From: Cupriavidus sp. P-10
GTDB taxonomy: Bacteria > Pseudomonadota > Gammaproteobacteria > Burkholderiales > Burkholderiaceae
DNA length: 64,000 nucleotides
Assembly: GCF_003402535.2 (NCBI RefSeq)
Contig: NZ_AP025171.1
Span: forward strand, 1,364,001-1,428,000
Direction: 5' to 3'
The notes under the pieces: generated by a model
What the model saw: the letters and a program-made list of their open reading frames with translations, nothing else
What the model was told of the DNA's origin: nothing
Databases searched by the model: none
Program-made: the position numbers and the translations under genes
Shown: piece by piece, positions 46,886 to 56,106 of the stretch
Layout of the letters: the number at the start of each line of letters is the position of its first letter
Position numbering within the stretch: the stretch's first letter is position 1

Positions 46886-46902
46886 CTTTCCGGAATGGAA
46901 AG
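46886..46902. promoter_or_regulatory. LysR-type operator in the lyase / LysR divergent gap
   Basis: CTTTCC (46886-46891), five bases, GGAAAG (46897-46902). It fits a T-N11-A LysR box and resembles the palindromes at 41806 and 47885. Confidence 0.5.
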
Positions 46903-46953
46903 TTAAAGGGGTGACGGAAATCCATGCGTAGCGCACAAGGAGCTGGATTTTCA

Positions 46954-47874
46954 ATGCTTAAGCCGACGCACTTTGACTTACCGTCACTGAGAATTTTCAT
47001 GCTAGTGGCCGAGAATGGCAGTGTCACCCGAGCTTCCGAGAAAGCGCACATGACCATGTCGGCCGTCAGCAAGCGGATTGCGGATCTGGAGCGAACCGTC
47101 GACTGCCCCTTGTTTCAGCGCTTGCCTCGCGGCCTGGTGCTGACCGCGGCTGGGCACGAGTTGATGCGCCACGCTAAGACTGTCCTTGACACCGTCAACC
47201 GTATGTCCAGCGCAATGAGCGACTATGCAATCGGTGTCCGGGGTCATGTACGGGTATGGGCCAACACCTCCGCAATCATTCAATTCCTGCCACGCGAGCT
47301 TGCTGATTTCCTGAGCAAGGAGCCGCTGATTCGAGTCAGCCTTGAAGAGCGCCTAAGCCAGGAAGTCGTCGAGGCGGTCATCGCCGGTATTGCCGATGTG
47401 GGGGTCTTTGCCGACAACGTTAGTGCTTCGGCACTGCAGAAGTTCCGGTATCGTGAGGACTCGTTGGTCGTGCTGGTTCCCCCGGAACATCCGCTGGCAG
47501 GCGTCCCGGAAGTTCGATTTGCCGATACCCTGGCCTATGACTTTGTGGGGTTGAATCAGGGGAGTTCGCTCCTTAACCGCATGAGCGAAGCCGCCGCCGC
47601 GCTGGAATGCGTACTGAAGCTACGGATTCAGGTGACAAGCTTCGATGCCATTTGCCGAATGATCGAAGCAGGGCTGGGTATTGGTGTGCTGCCCGCCGGG
47701 GCGGTGCGGCAGGAAATTCTGATGGCTGGATTGAGGGCGGTCCGGCTATCCGATCCTTGGGCGAATCGGTCGCTGTGGTTAGGGGTCAGGGACGCAAAGG
47801 CATTGCAGCCGGAGGCCATAAAGCTGGTTGAGCACCTATGCGGCGTGAGTCTGGACGCCATTCGAACAGGCTGA
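46954..47874 (+). CDS. LysR-family regulator, paralogue of the one at 37594
   Basis: 306 residues from ATG 46954, with AGGAG 11 bases upstream; ATG 46924 is an alternative that adds ten residues. Helix-turn-helix: LPSLRIFMLVAENGSVTRASEKAHMTMSAVSKRIADLE. The effector domain has HVRVWANTSAIIQFLPRELADFLSKEPLIRVSLEERLS and RIQVTSFDAICRMIEAGLGIGVLP. Similar to the 37594 regulator over its whole length. Palindromes with CTTTCC/GGAAAG arms lie before it and after it, so it probably controls itself, the divergent lyase and the CoA-transferase. Confidence 0.92.
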   Translation: MLKPTHFDLPSLRIFMLVAENGSVTRASEKAHMTMSAVSKRIADLERTVDCPLFQRLPRGLVLTAAGHELMRHAKTVLDTVNRMSSAMSDYAIGVRGHVRVWANTSAIIQFLPRELADFLSKEPLIRVSLEERLSQEVVEAVIAGIADVGVFADNVSASALQKFRYREDSLVVLVPPEHPLAGVPEVRFADTLAYDFVGLNQGSSLLNRMSEAAAALECVLKLRIQVTSFDAICRMIEAGLGIGVLPAGAVRQEILMAGLRAVRLSDPWANRSLWLGVRDAKALQPEAIKLVEHLCGVSLDAIRTG

Positions 47875-47884
47875 GATATCCGTA

Positions 47885-47905
47885 CCCTTTCTGTTCCGGA
47901 AAGGG
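47885..47905. promoter_or_regulatory. Palindrome CCCTTTC-N7-GAAAGGG before the CoA-transferase gene
   Basis: Arms at 47885-47891 and 47899-47905, 76 bases before the CoA-transferase start. Same arms as at 41806, and similar to 46886. Confidence 0.5.
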
Positions 47906-47980
47906 GCCCTGAAAGTATTGCAACGCCTTCTGGCGCGAGTTGTCACATCATGCTGGCTACCACCGGCAGAAAGAGACAAC

Positions 47981-49171
47981 ATGGAACAAGCACTCAAGGG
48001 TATCCGCGTCATCGAACTGGGGCAACTGATCGCAGGCCCGTTCGCAGCCAAGATGCTGGCGGAGTTTGGCGCGGAAGTCATCAAGATTGAATCGCCCCGG
48101 CATGGCGATCCGTTGCGAAAATGGCGCCTGCTTCATCAGGACACATCAGTCTGGTGGGCGGCGCAGTCGCGCAACAAGAAATCGGTAACCTTGGACCTGC
48201 GTTCAGAAGAAGGGCAAGAGGTAATTCTGCGCCTCGTTGCGTCTGCTGACATTCTGATCGAGAACTTCCGCCCAGGCACCTTGGAAAAGTGGGGGCTGGG
48301 TTGGGATACCCTCAGGGCGATTAACCCGAAGCTGATCATGTTACGCGTCTCGGGATACGGGCAGACGGGGCCTTACCGCGATCGGCCAGGATTTGGCGTC
48401 ATCGGTGAGGCGATGGGCGGCCTGCGGCATTTGAGCGGCGAGGCCGGCCGTACCCCTGTCAGGGTCGGCGTGTCCATCGGGGACTCCCTATCCGCACTTC
48501 ATGGCGTCGTCGGCGTGCTTCTCGCGTTAGCGCATCGAGAGCGCAATGCCGGCGAGGGCCAGGTCATCGACGTGGCCCTTTATGAGTCCGTATTCAACAT
48601 GATGGAAAGCCTGGTGCCGGAGTTTTCGGTCTTCGGCGCTATCCGCCAGGCCGCCGGTAGCAGTCTTCCCGGTATTGCACCGAGTAATGCCTATCAGTGC
48701 CGGGACGGGAAGTACGCATTGATTGCTGGAAACGGCGACAGCATCTTCAAACGACTGATGTCGGTGATCGGGCGGCAAGACCTTGCCGACAACCCGGCTC
48801 TCGCACAGAACGATGGGCGCGTGGCAAAGGTGGAGGAAATCGACGCCGCCATTCGGGAGTGGACTCAAGCGCGTGCATTGGACGACGTGCTAGCCAATCT
48901 CCACGAAGCGGGGATTCCGAGCGGAAAAATCTATGATGTGGCTGACATCGTCCACGACCCGCACTACCGCGCGCGCGAGATGTTGCTGGACGGGCGGTTG
49001 AGCGATGGCACCCCGGTGATGTTACCGGGGATCGTGCCGAAGCTGAGTGGTACGCCCGGTACCGTCCGCCGACCGGCTCCCACTTTGGGCCAGGATACCG
49101 ATGAAGTCCTCGAGTCAATTGGCATTGACGCTGCCACGCGCAGCGACTGGCGACTACGGGGCGTGCTCTGA
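47981..49171 (+). CDS. Class III (CaiB/BaiF-type) CoA-transferase
   Basis: 396 residues from ATG 47981, where the family start ALKGIRVIELGQLIAGPFAAKMLAEFGAEVIKIESPRHGDPLR begins; the open frame to 47918 runs through non-family sequence. LDLRSEEGQEVILRLVASADILIENFRPGTLEKWGLG, VSGYGQTGPYRDRPGFGVIGEAMGGLRHLSG and the expected catalytic Asp in VGVSIGDSLSALHGVVG are present. Closer to succinyl-CoA-dependent transferases than the enzyme at 38643. With the divergent HMG-CoA-lyase-like enzyme it would activate and split a branched hydroxydicarboxylate; the substrate is not known. Confidence 0.93.
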   Translation: MEQALKGIRVIELGQLIAGPFAAKMLAEFGAEVIKIESPRHGDPLRKWRLLHQDTSVWWAAQSRNKKSVTLDLRSEEGQEVILRLVASADILIENFRPGTLEKWGLGWDTLRAINPKLIMLRVSGYGQTGPYRDRPGFGVIGEAMGGLRHLSGEAGRTPVRVGVSIGDSLSALHGVVGVLLALAHRERNAGEGQVIDVALYESVFNMMESLVPEFSVFGAIRQAAGSSLPGIAPSNAYQCRDGKYALIAGNGDSIFKRLMSVIGRQDLADNPALAQNDGRVAKVEEIDAAIREWTQARALDDVLANLHEAGIPSGKIYDVADIVHDPHYRAREMLLDGRLSDGTPVMLPGIVPKLSGTPGTVRRPAPTLGQDTDEVLESIGIDAATRSDWRLRGVL

Positions 49172-49475
49172 CCGAGCGATAAGGCCCTATATTGTCGCTG
49201 AGGCGGGATCGTCTCGGCGAGTTGGGGTAACAGTCGGGTGTCGGTGCCCAGAAAAAGAGCAGAGAACATGCAAAAGGAAAAAACTGGATCGATGCAGCAA
49301 GGCATAAGGGACGTGCATGGGGACAGCGACCGCAGGACCACGCAGGGCTTCTTGGGCGCTCCTTGGTCCGCTTATGCCGTAAGGGGGCGCACCACTTAAA
49401 GGTGAGAGCGCCCAGCGCCCAGGCGCCGAGAACGACGGCGAGGGCGAGGGCGGTCTGCAACCTTGGCTTGCTGGA
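49172..49475. other. Convergent intergenic region
   Basis: 304 bases between the CoA-transferase gene (plus) and the tannase gene (minus). No gene or strong hairpin seen. Confidence 0.4.
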
Positions 49476-51368
49476 TCAGGAGCAGGTGTAACTGCTCGCA
49501 TGGAAAGGATCGCCATTCACGAAGGTGATCTTCTTCGGATAGGCGCACAGGGGCATGCTTTTGGCGGGGGATGATGCGCGAGCCATGAGACTGTCTGGCG
49601 AGACCCCATTTTCGACCCAGTCTTGAAGGGCAGCGAAGAGTTCCTCTCGTTTCGGAAAAGCCGGAATCGCATTCGGATTTGCGCTGCCGTTGTGATAACC
49701 ATTGAATCCGTGTCCCATGCCAGGAACGAGGTAAAACTTATAGAAGCTCTGCGTGGCTGAGAGACCTCCCATTTTAGACGTGACCCGGTTGTAGTAGTCG
49801 ACGGAGCCTTGGGGCGGGATCGCTTCATCATCCAGACCATGATAATGAATCATTTTTCCACCTCGAGCCTTGAACGCAGACAAATCTGGATTGTTCGCAT
49901 CAATGTTGCTGAATGCCGCTTGCAACGATATACCGCGCTCAAAGGCGTGCGACAACTCCGCGTAGGAAAGCCTCTTCCAACGTGCGGCGCCATTTCCGGT
50001 AGCGTTTACGAAATTTGATTCCGCCATCGTCGGATCTTGGAGGTTTAGCGCGAGTACGTCGGAAGCGATAGTGAAGGGGCCACCTGGTGAGGCATTAACA
50101 TTAGTGGTGGGAGAAAGGCTACGGATCCACGCGTCATACAGGGACGTTCCGCGCGACGTCCCATACCAGCGCCGGCTGCTGCTGAGTGCAGTATCCCAAC
50201 CGTTATCGATTGCAGGATCGGGCACACTGCCATCCGCAGTCATGCCGTACCAGATTTTGTTAAGGGCAGACGCTTGTGCGAGATTGACACAGTTTGCGCT
50301 GCTACTTGTACCACGTACACCACCATTGCCATCGACACCAGGGCACAGCACCGTTGCATCCCTTGTCGGGTCGTAGCGACACTGCGAAGGGTCGATAAGG
50401 TATCCCATATGCTGCCCGCCCACCATATCGCATGAGCTGATTGCCGTGTTGGATACGAAGTCAAGCTGGGCGATCGTCGGGATCGGGATGCCGTTGTCGA
50501 CCAGATCACGCTGATACACGATTTGCGGGTACATTTCGGCGGTGATAAAGCGCGTCCAGTTCATTGCAGGAAAGGCAACCATAATCCCATCGTAGTCAGC
50601 CGGATACGACTGTGCTGCCTGCATGGCTTGGCGACCACCCATTGATCCGCCATCAAAGTACGCGTGGGACGGTGCCGAGCCGTAATATGCTGTGGCCAAG
50701 GCTTTCGTTTTCACTGCCAGTTCATGGACGGTACGCAACGAGAAGTCGCGCCATCCAGCAGAGTTGATCGATCCGTCGGGGCTCATTGCGAACGATCCAC
50801 CGTGCAGCCTGTCGGTGTGCCCCGTGTCGGAACTTGCACTCACGGAGCCTTCCGACGCAGCGATCTCGGCAGGGCTGCCGGATGCGTTGATAAGCGTCGC
50901 AAGCTGCGTAGTGGACGTTTCCACGCCGCCACCCCAGCCGCCGCTACCGAGCACGTGTATGCGTTTGTTCCATCTTGTCTTCGCAGGAAGCCATATCTCC
51001 ATCCCGATTCCAGACGTTGTTGAGGGGGCATCAGCCGGCCCTGCATTGCCAGGGCCGACACTGAGCTTGACCATACATAGATCGCTGCCGGCAACTGGTG
51101 TCGCATCTGTTGCGGCACCGGTCAGCAAAAGCGGATCCCCCTTTTGGAACGCTTTCACGAGCAAAACAGTAGTGTCGGCATCTGGTTTGAATTCGGTCTT
51201 GAGGGAGTCGTCGCAACCCAGAGAGGCCGGCGTACCTGAAGTGGGCGCGGGCGGGTCGTCACTGCCGCCGCAGCCGCCAAGGGTCAACAAGCAGATCAGT
51301 GTCGCGAGCGCGGATGTTGCCCGTGTCGGTATTGGGCGCGGATGGGGAAATTCCATAAGTGTCTCCAA
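49476..51368 (-). CDS. Tannase/feruloyl esterase-family lipoprotein
   Basis: 630 residues. The N-terminus is a lipoprotein signal: hydrophobic ALATLICLLTLGGC with the lipobox Cys at 33, followed by a Gly/Asp/Pro linker. The rest is an alpha/beta hydrolase of the PF07519 family. The nucleophile Ser is in AYFDGGSMGGRQAMQAAQSYPADYDGIM (G-x-S-x-G), the acid in MIHYHGLDDEAIPPQGSVDYYNRV, and the His in FYKFYLVPGMGHGFNG. Cys pairs in the lid region fit the family. It hydrolyses aromatic acid esters at the cell surface or in the periplasm. An alternative start at ATG 51356 is equally possible. The AraC gene at 51601 is divergent and its likely regulator. Confidence 0.92.
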   Translation of the reverse strand: METLMEFPHPRPIPTRATSALATLICLLTLGGCGGSDDPPAPTSGTPASLGCDDSLKTEFKPDADTTVLLVKAFQKGDPLLLTGAATDATPVAGSDLCMVKLSVGPGNAGPADAPSTTSGIGMEIWLPAKTRWNKRIHVLGSGGWGGGVETSTTQLATLINASGSPAEIAASEGSVSASSDTGHTDRLHGGSFAMSPDGSINSAGWRDFSLRTVHELAVKTKALATAYYGSAPSHAYFDGGSMGGRQAMQAAQSYPADYDGIMVAFPAMNWTRFITAEMYPQIVYQRDLVDNGIPIPTIAQLDFVSNTAISSCDMVGGQHMGYLIDPSQCRYDPTRDATVLCPGVDGNGGVRGTSSSANCVNLAQASALNKIWYGMTADGSVPDPAIDNGWDTALSSSRRWYGTSRGTSLYDAWIRSLSPTTNVNASPGGPFTIASDVLALNLQDPTMAESNFVNATGNGAARWKRLSYAELSHAFERGISLQAAFSNIDANNPDLSAFKARGGKMIHYHGLDDEAIPPQGSVDYYNRVTSKMGGLSATQSFYKFYLVPGMGHGFNGYHNGSANPNAIPAFPKREELFAALQDWVENGVSPDSLMARASSPAKSMPLCAYPKKITFVNGDPFHASSYTCS

Positions 51369-51600
51369 TATATTGTGGTCGGTTACTTCGCTTCGCCCGA
51401 AAAGTCGATTACATCAACTTGGTTAACGAAAAGTGACTGATGAGTATCTTTAAGCGGTGCACTATAATGCATCGCCCCTAATGATAGGTTGCGCACTATC
51501 CTGCAGTAGTCCAGAATATTGCTGTTCTTGCTCTGTAAACTTGCTGTCCTGCAGCCGCGAGCGCCGGACGTGTGTGCGACCCCTCATCTCTTTTCCAAAG

Positions 51601-52521
51601 ATGTCGATCCAGCGGCCCACTAAGGCAGCAGCACCCATCCAGTTACTGGCTGGACGCGTATCGGTGCGGCTTGATGAATTGAGAATTGGTGGGGAGAGAG
51701 TGGGCCAACAGCCCTTGCGGCCGTGGCTTGGATTTCCTGTCGAGTTTCACAAAGGCCGTGCCGAAAACCGAGACGTAGGCGCGCTGCTCTATCCCAACGC
51801 ATTGATCTGGCAGCAGAGAGTCGGGCGGACCCGAGCCCAGATGACTTCGGGCTGCCAGGAATTTGAGGCTGTCACGCACGGCGGCGATTCGCTCTTGATT
51901 CAGGAAAACTTCGAATTTGATCGTGGCCATCTCCAGACATCAGACACATACGGAATCGCAGTGGAGATCAGTCGGGAGAAATTGACACACCTGTTCCCAG
52001 ATGAGAGTGGGACGATGAACTTGTCTGGATTCAAAATCGTGCAGGACAGGACGTTAGACAATCTCTTTTCGTTGATGGAGAAGGAGATTGCTGACGGATG
52101 CCCTTGCGGTGGCCTTTACGCGGAAAGCCTGTCCGTCGCATTGGTAAGCTATCTGACCCACGTATATGCCTGCCCAAAAACTCCCCGAAAGATTGGAAAT
52201 CGTCTCTCAGGGCGAAACATTGAAACAATAAAGGCTCATGTCCGGGAAAATCTTGGGAACTCGGATGAACTTCGATTAGCAAAGCTGGCCAGCCTCGTCC
52301 ATACGAGCCCATATCATTTCGCGCGCCTATTTAAAGCAGCCCTCGGCATCACGCCGCACCGCTACGTCATGGATCTACGTATCAAAGAAGCGCAACGGCT
52401 ATTACGGGCGGGTCTTACTATCGCCGAGATAGCGGTTCGAACGGGGTTCGCCTCTTCGACACACATGTCAGATGTGTTTCGACGCCGTATGGGCGTCTCG
52501 CCGAGCCAATACCGCGATTAG
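51601..52521 (+). CDS. AraC-family transcriptional regulator
   Basis: 306 residues from ATG 51601; the open frame upstream to 51457 is Cys-rich and unlikely to be coding. The C-terminal 100 residues form the two AraC helix-turn-helix units: LRLAKLASLVHTSPYHFARLFKAALGITPHRYVMDLRIKEAQRLLRAGLTIAEIAVRTGFASSTHMSDVFRRRMGVSPSQYR. The N-terminal part is a cupin-like ligand domain (WQQRVGRTRAQ, FEFDRGHLQTSDTYGIAVEI). Divergent from the tannase-family gene, which it probably regulates in response to an aromatic ester or acid. Confidence 0.93.
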   Translation: MSIQRPTKAAAPIQLLAGRVSVRLDELRIGGERVGQQPLRPWLGFPVEFHKGRAENRDVGALLYPNALIWQQRVGRTRAQMTSGCQEFEAVTHGGDSLLIQENFEFDRGHLQTSDTYGIAVEISREKLTHLFPDESGTMNLSGFKIVQDRTLDNLFSLMEKEIADGCPCGGLYAESLSVALVSYLTHVYACPKTPRKIGNRLSGRNIETIKAHVRENLGNSDELRLAKLASLVHTSPYHFARLFKAALGITPHRYVMDLRIKEAQRLLRAGLTIAEIAVRTGFASSTHMSDVFRRRMGVSPSQYRD

Positions 52522-52721
52522 ACTCGTTCGAGGGCGCGTCCGAACAAACTGAAAGAGGTATTGACTTTGTACTTCCGGCGGGGCTGTCGTGGGCCCTGGT
52601 TCCGGGGGGCTAGCACATTGCCGGTGAAATGCTACGCAAGTGGACCGACGTTCCGATGATGCAAGCATTCTATGGCCTTATACGAAAAATGCTCGATCGA
52701 CTGGCCAGCGCTCACAGCTCG

Positions 52722-52960
52722 CTATAGCCAGTCCGGTAGATCACCGTGGCCGTCCCACGCGTGGCCATCGGCATCCCGGAAGCAAATCGGACGGGCTGCG
52801 GCATTGACAAGGGACGCTCCTTCAGAAAAAAACAGCCGGCGTTCTGCAGGTCAGCCAGATGCAGGCGGTAGTGGGCCATCTGCGTCTTGATCCAGAGGAT
52901 CGTCTCTGCACGCTCGCGCAACAGTTGGGTGTCGGAATTCTGGAGAAGAGCAGGGGGCAT
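52722..52960 (-). pseudogene. H-NS-like nucleoid protein with a homopolymer frameshift
   Basis: The upstream frame from ATG 52960 reads LLRERAETILWIKTQMAHYRLHLADLQNAGCF, which resembles the oligomerisation end and the M-x-x-Y-x-L-x-x-x-D-L segment of H-NS proteins. The other frame gives PICFRDADGHAWDGHGDLPDWL and a stop at 52724-52722, a good match to the C-terminal DNA-binding motif Y-R-D-x-x-G-x-x-W-x-G-x-G-x-x-P-x-W-L. The frames meet at a run of seven A (plus strand 52826-52832); one more base would join them into a protein of about 79 residues. It may be a pseudogene, a slippage-controlled gene or a base-calling error. Confidence 0.6.
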
Positions 52961-53078
52961 GCAGGCGAAATGGGGTCCCCGCCTCGTCTCTCTGGGCGGA
53001 CAACTGCTTCTGGTCCCGCAACCGCTGCGGCAAAAGGCATGGCCGTTTACGCTGTCATGCATGTCGATGCGTTCCCGC

Positions 53079-55895
53079 CTACCGCAAATTCGGTCGGGTG
53101 CGGCGAATCGTGGATTTTTTCCCGTGGAAGGAGCGTGCCTGAGGGGGCTTGTACTCGCATCTGGGATACGCAGAGCAGGCCTGGAACTCACCATATCGTC
53201 CCGGTCGGGTAATGATGACCCCAACCTTGCAGATCGGGCACCGGTGTTCATGAATCGACTCGCCTTCGGTGTTTGTCACCGCGACGGCGTGATCCTGAAC
53301 GAGTTCATCCAGGAAGCTCGACACCTGTCCGCGGACCGTGAACAACGCAACGCTGCGGCGTGCGCGCGTGAGGGCGACGTAGAACAGGCGGCGTTCCTCA
53401 CTCAGGGCAAAGGTGTCACCCGCCGGCATGGCCAGCGCGAGGACCGGGTCGTCTGCCCGCAGATTGGGAAAGCCTCGTCGGACCATGGCCGGCAGGACAA
53501 TGTAGTCGGCTTCGGCCCCCTTGGAGCGATGCACCGTTAGAAACTCCAGATCGATCCGCGCCCCATAGCGAGAGCGCCATAGGGATGGCACAAAGGCGCG
53601 GTCGGCTTTATAACGTCCCAGAATGAAGACGGAGACCCGGCCATTGCGCCCTTGCGGAATGGTTCCCTCGCGCACGCCGTCAAAGAGCCGTGAGAGATAC
53701 GCATCGATTGCGCCTTGGGTCTCGTCTTTGTGGGAAACCTGCAGGGCTTGCAGGACTGGGCCATGGGCCGCCGTGGCGGAGCGCACGCCCTTCGGAAGCT
53801 GGTTCGGATTGCGGGTGATGAAGCGACTCGATGCGTCGCAAAGTGCCTGGGGGCAGCGAAACGTCTGTTCGAGTTTGAGGACTGCGCTGGGCCCAAACCA
53901 GTCTCGAAACCCGGTCATCACGGACAGATCGGCGCCGGCGAACCGGTTGATCGATTGCCAGTCATCGCCCACCGCAAAGAAATGCCGACCTGGTTGCCTG
54001 ACCAGCGCTCGGCAGAGTCGCGCGCGGGCGCGCGAGGCATCCTGGAATTCGTCCGCCATGACCAGGTCGTACTCCGGCACGTATCTGCCGGTTTCGAGAT
54101 GCTCGGCGGCCTGGTTCAGCATGTCTTCGAAGTCGATGCCATCTTCGGCCGCCAGCGCCGCGTCCCAGGCCTCCATGATGGGGATCGCAATGGTCAGGAA
54201 CATGCGATGACGAAAACGGAAGTCGTCTTCGGGCATGGCGTCCAGGCGCTCGTGCAGAAGCTTTGGCGTCAGACAATTACTCTTGGCGTGACTGATGAAG
54301 GTGCGTACCAGCGCGACGAGGTCGGCGGCGGCCATGGGCGGTTGCCCCTGGGCTGGAATGGGCCGGTCGGGATTGGGATCGAGCACGAGCCCGCGCGCGG
54401 TGAGCGCGCGCGACAAATGCGCGAACAACTCGCCGGAACGCAGTTGGTGCGAGGTCGTTTCGACCAGCGCGGTGCCGCGCCGTTGGTGCTCCTGACGCTT
54501 CCAGGCGAGGCTCTCCAGGTAGCGCGCGAAATGCGCGGGTGGCTCACCCCTCCCGTTCAGAGCAAGGTGTTCATGATAAAGCTGGATGTCGGGATAGTAG
54601 AAGTCGGGCCGGTACTGGCGGTATTCGTCGGTGGCGGTGTCGAACTCGTAGGGCGGCTCGTACTGATAATTGACGCCGTTGTAGAACAGCCAGTCAGCAA
54701 TCACGCATTCCTCGCGGCTGCGCACCCGTTCCCCGTTTAGGGTCCGGACGTAGCCGACGCCGTGCCGGTCCCATTCCTCGGCAGGCGTTTCCGCGCCGAA
54801 GCCTGGCAGGTCCCGGCCGAAGACGAGGCGGAAGAGATCCCAGGCGGTGCGGAATTGCGGGGAGCGATCCTTCAGTCGGTCGACCATGCCGGCGATTTGC
54901 TGGAGCCCCTCGGCCGTCTCGACGGCCCAGACGGGGAGGTCCGGCATGCGGCCGGTTGCCTTGCCGATGATGCGGCGCCCCAGCGCATGGAAGGTCCGGG
55001 CGTCCACAGCCGTGTCCTGCAAGCCAATCCGTTTGAAGGCCCGCTCCGAGCGTACCGCCAGTTCCTCGGCGGCTTTGGCGTTGAACGCCAGCAGCAGGAT
55101 GCGCTCCGCAGGGACGAGGGCACGGCGGATGGCGTAGGCCGCCTTGGCGACCATCGTGGAGGTCTTGCCGGAGCCCGCGGACGCGATCACCAGCACGCGG
55201 TTGTCGAAACAGATCACGGCTCGCGCCTGCTCTTCCGTCAGCGGCTGGCTTTCGACGGTATCGAACAGGTCCTTGTGGTCGCGCAACTCCCGCTGCAGAT
55301 GCGCTTCATTTTCGCGCGCCCAGACCGTCGTCCAGTTCGCGTTCCATTCGCTGATGTCCTGCCGGTTTTTCGTCTGGTCCTGGGCGGGTCCCGCCTGGAT
55401 GTCCGGATCGTCCAGCAGCTCATGCAAGTGTTGGTCACTGAGCGCCAGCGCCGGGCGCTTGTCCAACAACGCCTGCTGTTGTTCCTGGGTAATCCAGCGG
55501 CGTTCGGTGCGGGACAACTGGGTGTGCCGGGCCACCAGCTCGAGCCAGCCGCGGATCTGACGCAGGGCCGCATCGAAAGTGTCTTGACGCGCCCGCAAGC
55601 GCTGGGTGGCCAGTACACCGGCAATGAAGGCCTCGACTTCTGCGGCGTGCCGATGGGGCAGGCCCTTGAGCTGCACATTCTGCAAATCGCCCGCGCCAAA
55701 GCTCAAGGTCGTCCAGAACAAGCCCCGCTTTGCCCGCATCGGCGACGCTTGCTGGATCGGAATCTCTTGCCGCCCGCCGGCGGTCGTCAGTGCCAGACCG
55801 TCCTCGATCGCATTGAGTCGCCACGGCTGGCATTGCGTCAGCAATCTGCCCCAGCGGGAAGGTTCCCATTGATTCATCATGTTCGAAGCCCCCAT
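53079..55895 (-). CDS. HelD-like superfamily 1 helicase with nuclease insertion and zinc ribbon
   Basis: 938 residues, much longer than E. coli helicase IV (684). The first 110 residues resemble the HelD N-terminus (LNAIEDGLAL, KRGLFWTTLSFG). The helicase core follows with QARAV, Walker A IASAGSGKT at 237-245, LLLAFNAKAAEEL, DARTFHALG, then LVMADEFQDASRARA (Walker B DEFQD), FAVGDDWQSINRF, LTVHRSKGAEADYIVLP and LFYVALTRARRSV. Between motifs Ib and II lies an insertion at about 395-445 with E...YEPPYEF...PDFYYPDIQLYHEH, a PD-(D/E)XK-like nuclease pattern. The C-terminus has a topoisomerase-type Cys4 zinc ribbon (CPIC...CSAYPRC). Probably a defence helicase-nuclease. It follows the Septu-like pair by 211 bases. 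Confidence 0.88.
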   Translation of the reverse strand: MGASNMMNQWEPSRWGRLLTQCQPWRLNAIEDGLALTTAGGRQEIPIQQASPMRAKRGLFWTTLSFGAGDLQNVQLKGLPHRHAAEVEAFIAGVLATQRLRARQDTFDAALRQIRGWLELVARHTQLSRTERRWITQEQQQALLDKRPALALSDQHLHELLDDPDIQAGPAQDQTKNRQDISEWNANWTTVWARENEAHLQRELRDHKDLFDTVESQPLTEEQARAVICFDNRVLVIASAGSGKTSTMVAKAAYAIRRALVPAERILLLAFNAKAAEELAVRSERAFKRIGLQDTAVDARTFHALGRRIIGKATGRMPDLPVWAVETAEGLQQIAGMVDRLKDRSPQFRTAWDLFRLVFGRDLPGFGAETPAEEWDRHGVGYVRTLNGERVRSREECVIADWLFYNGVNYQYEPPYEFDTATDEYRQYRPDFYYPDIQLYHEHLALNGRGEPPAHFARYLESLAWKRQEHQRRGTALVETTSHQLRSGELFAHLSRALTARGLVLDPNPDRPIPAQGQPPMAAADLVALVRTFISHAKSNCLTPKLLHERLDAMPEDDFRFRHRMFLTIAIPIMEAWDAALAAEDGIDFEDMLNQAAEHLETGRYVPEYDLVMADEFQDASRARARLCRALVRQPGRHFFAVGDDWQSINRFAGADLSVMTGFRDWFGPSAVLKLEQTFRCPQALCDASSRFITRNPNQLPKGVRSATAAHGPVLQALQVSHKDETQGAIDAYLSRLFDGVREGTIPQGRNGRVSVFILGRYKADRAFVPSLWRSRYGARIDLEFLTVHRSKGAEADYIVLPAMVRRGFPNLRADDPVLALAMPAGDTFALSEERRLFYVALTRARRSVALFTVRGQVSSFLDELVQDHAVAVTNTEGESIHEHRCPICKVGVIITRPGRYGEFQACSAYPRCEYKPPQARSFHGKKSTIRRTRPNLR

Positions 55896-56106
55896 CCGCT
55901 CGCCTGTCTATCCCCGGCGGTGCCTTATCTCCAGTAGTGCAGCACCGAGTCGAAATGGCCGGGAAATGACGGCTGTAGCCTGTCGTACCCGCCTCATCCC
56001 TTGCTTGACAGCCAGCGTATGCGGGCAAGCTCCGATTTTCTACTCTACAGGCAAGGCAAGCGGTGACCGGTCGACCCGTCAGCCATTGCCCGCTGCGCTC
56101 GAGCGG

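Noticed and set aside
52712..53251. 179-residue minus-strand protein across the H-NS region
   Set aside because: Only the middle part looks like protein (H-NS N-terminal half). The tail runs out of frame past the homopolymer and the first 80 residues have no family likeness.
54762..55937. 391-residue plus-strand open frame opposite the helicase
   Set aside because: Antisense of the helicase gene; no recognisable domain.
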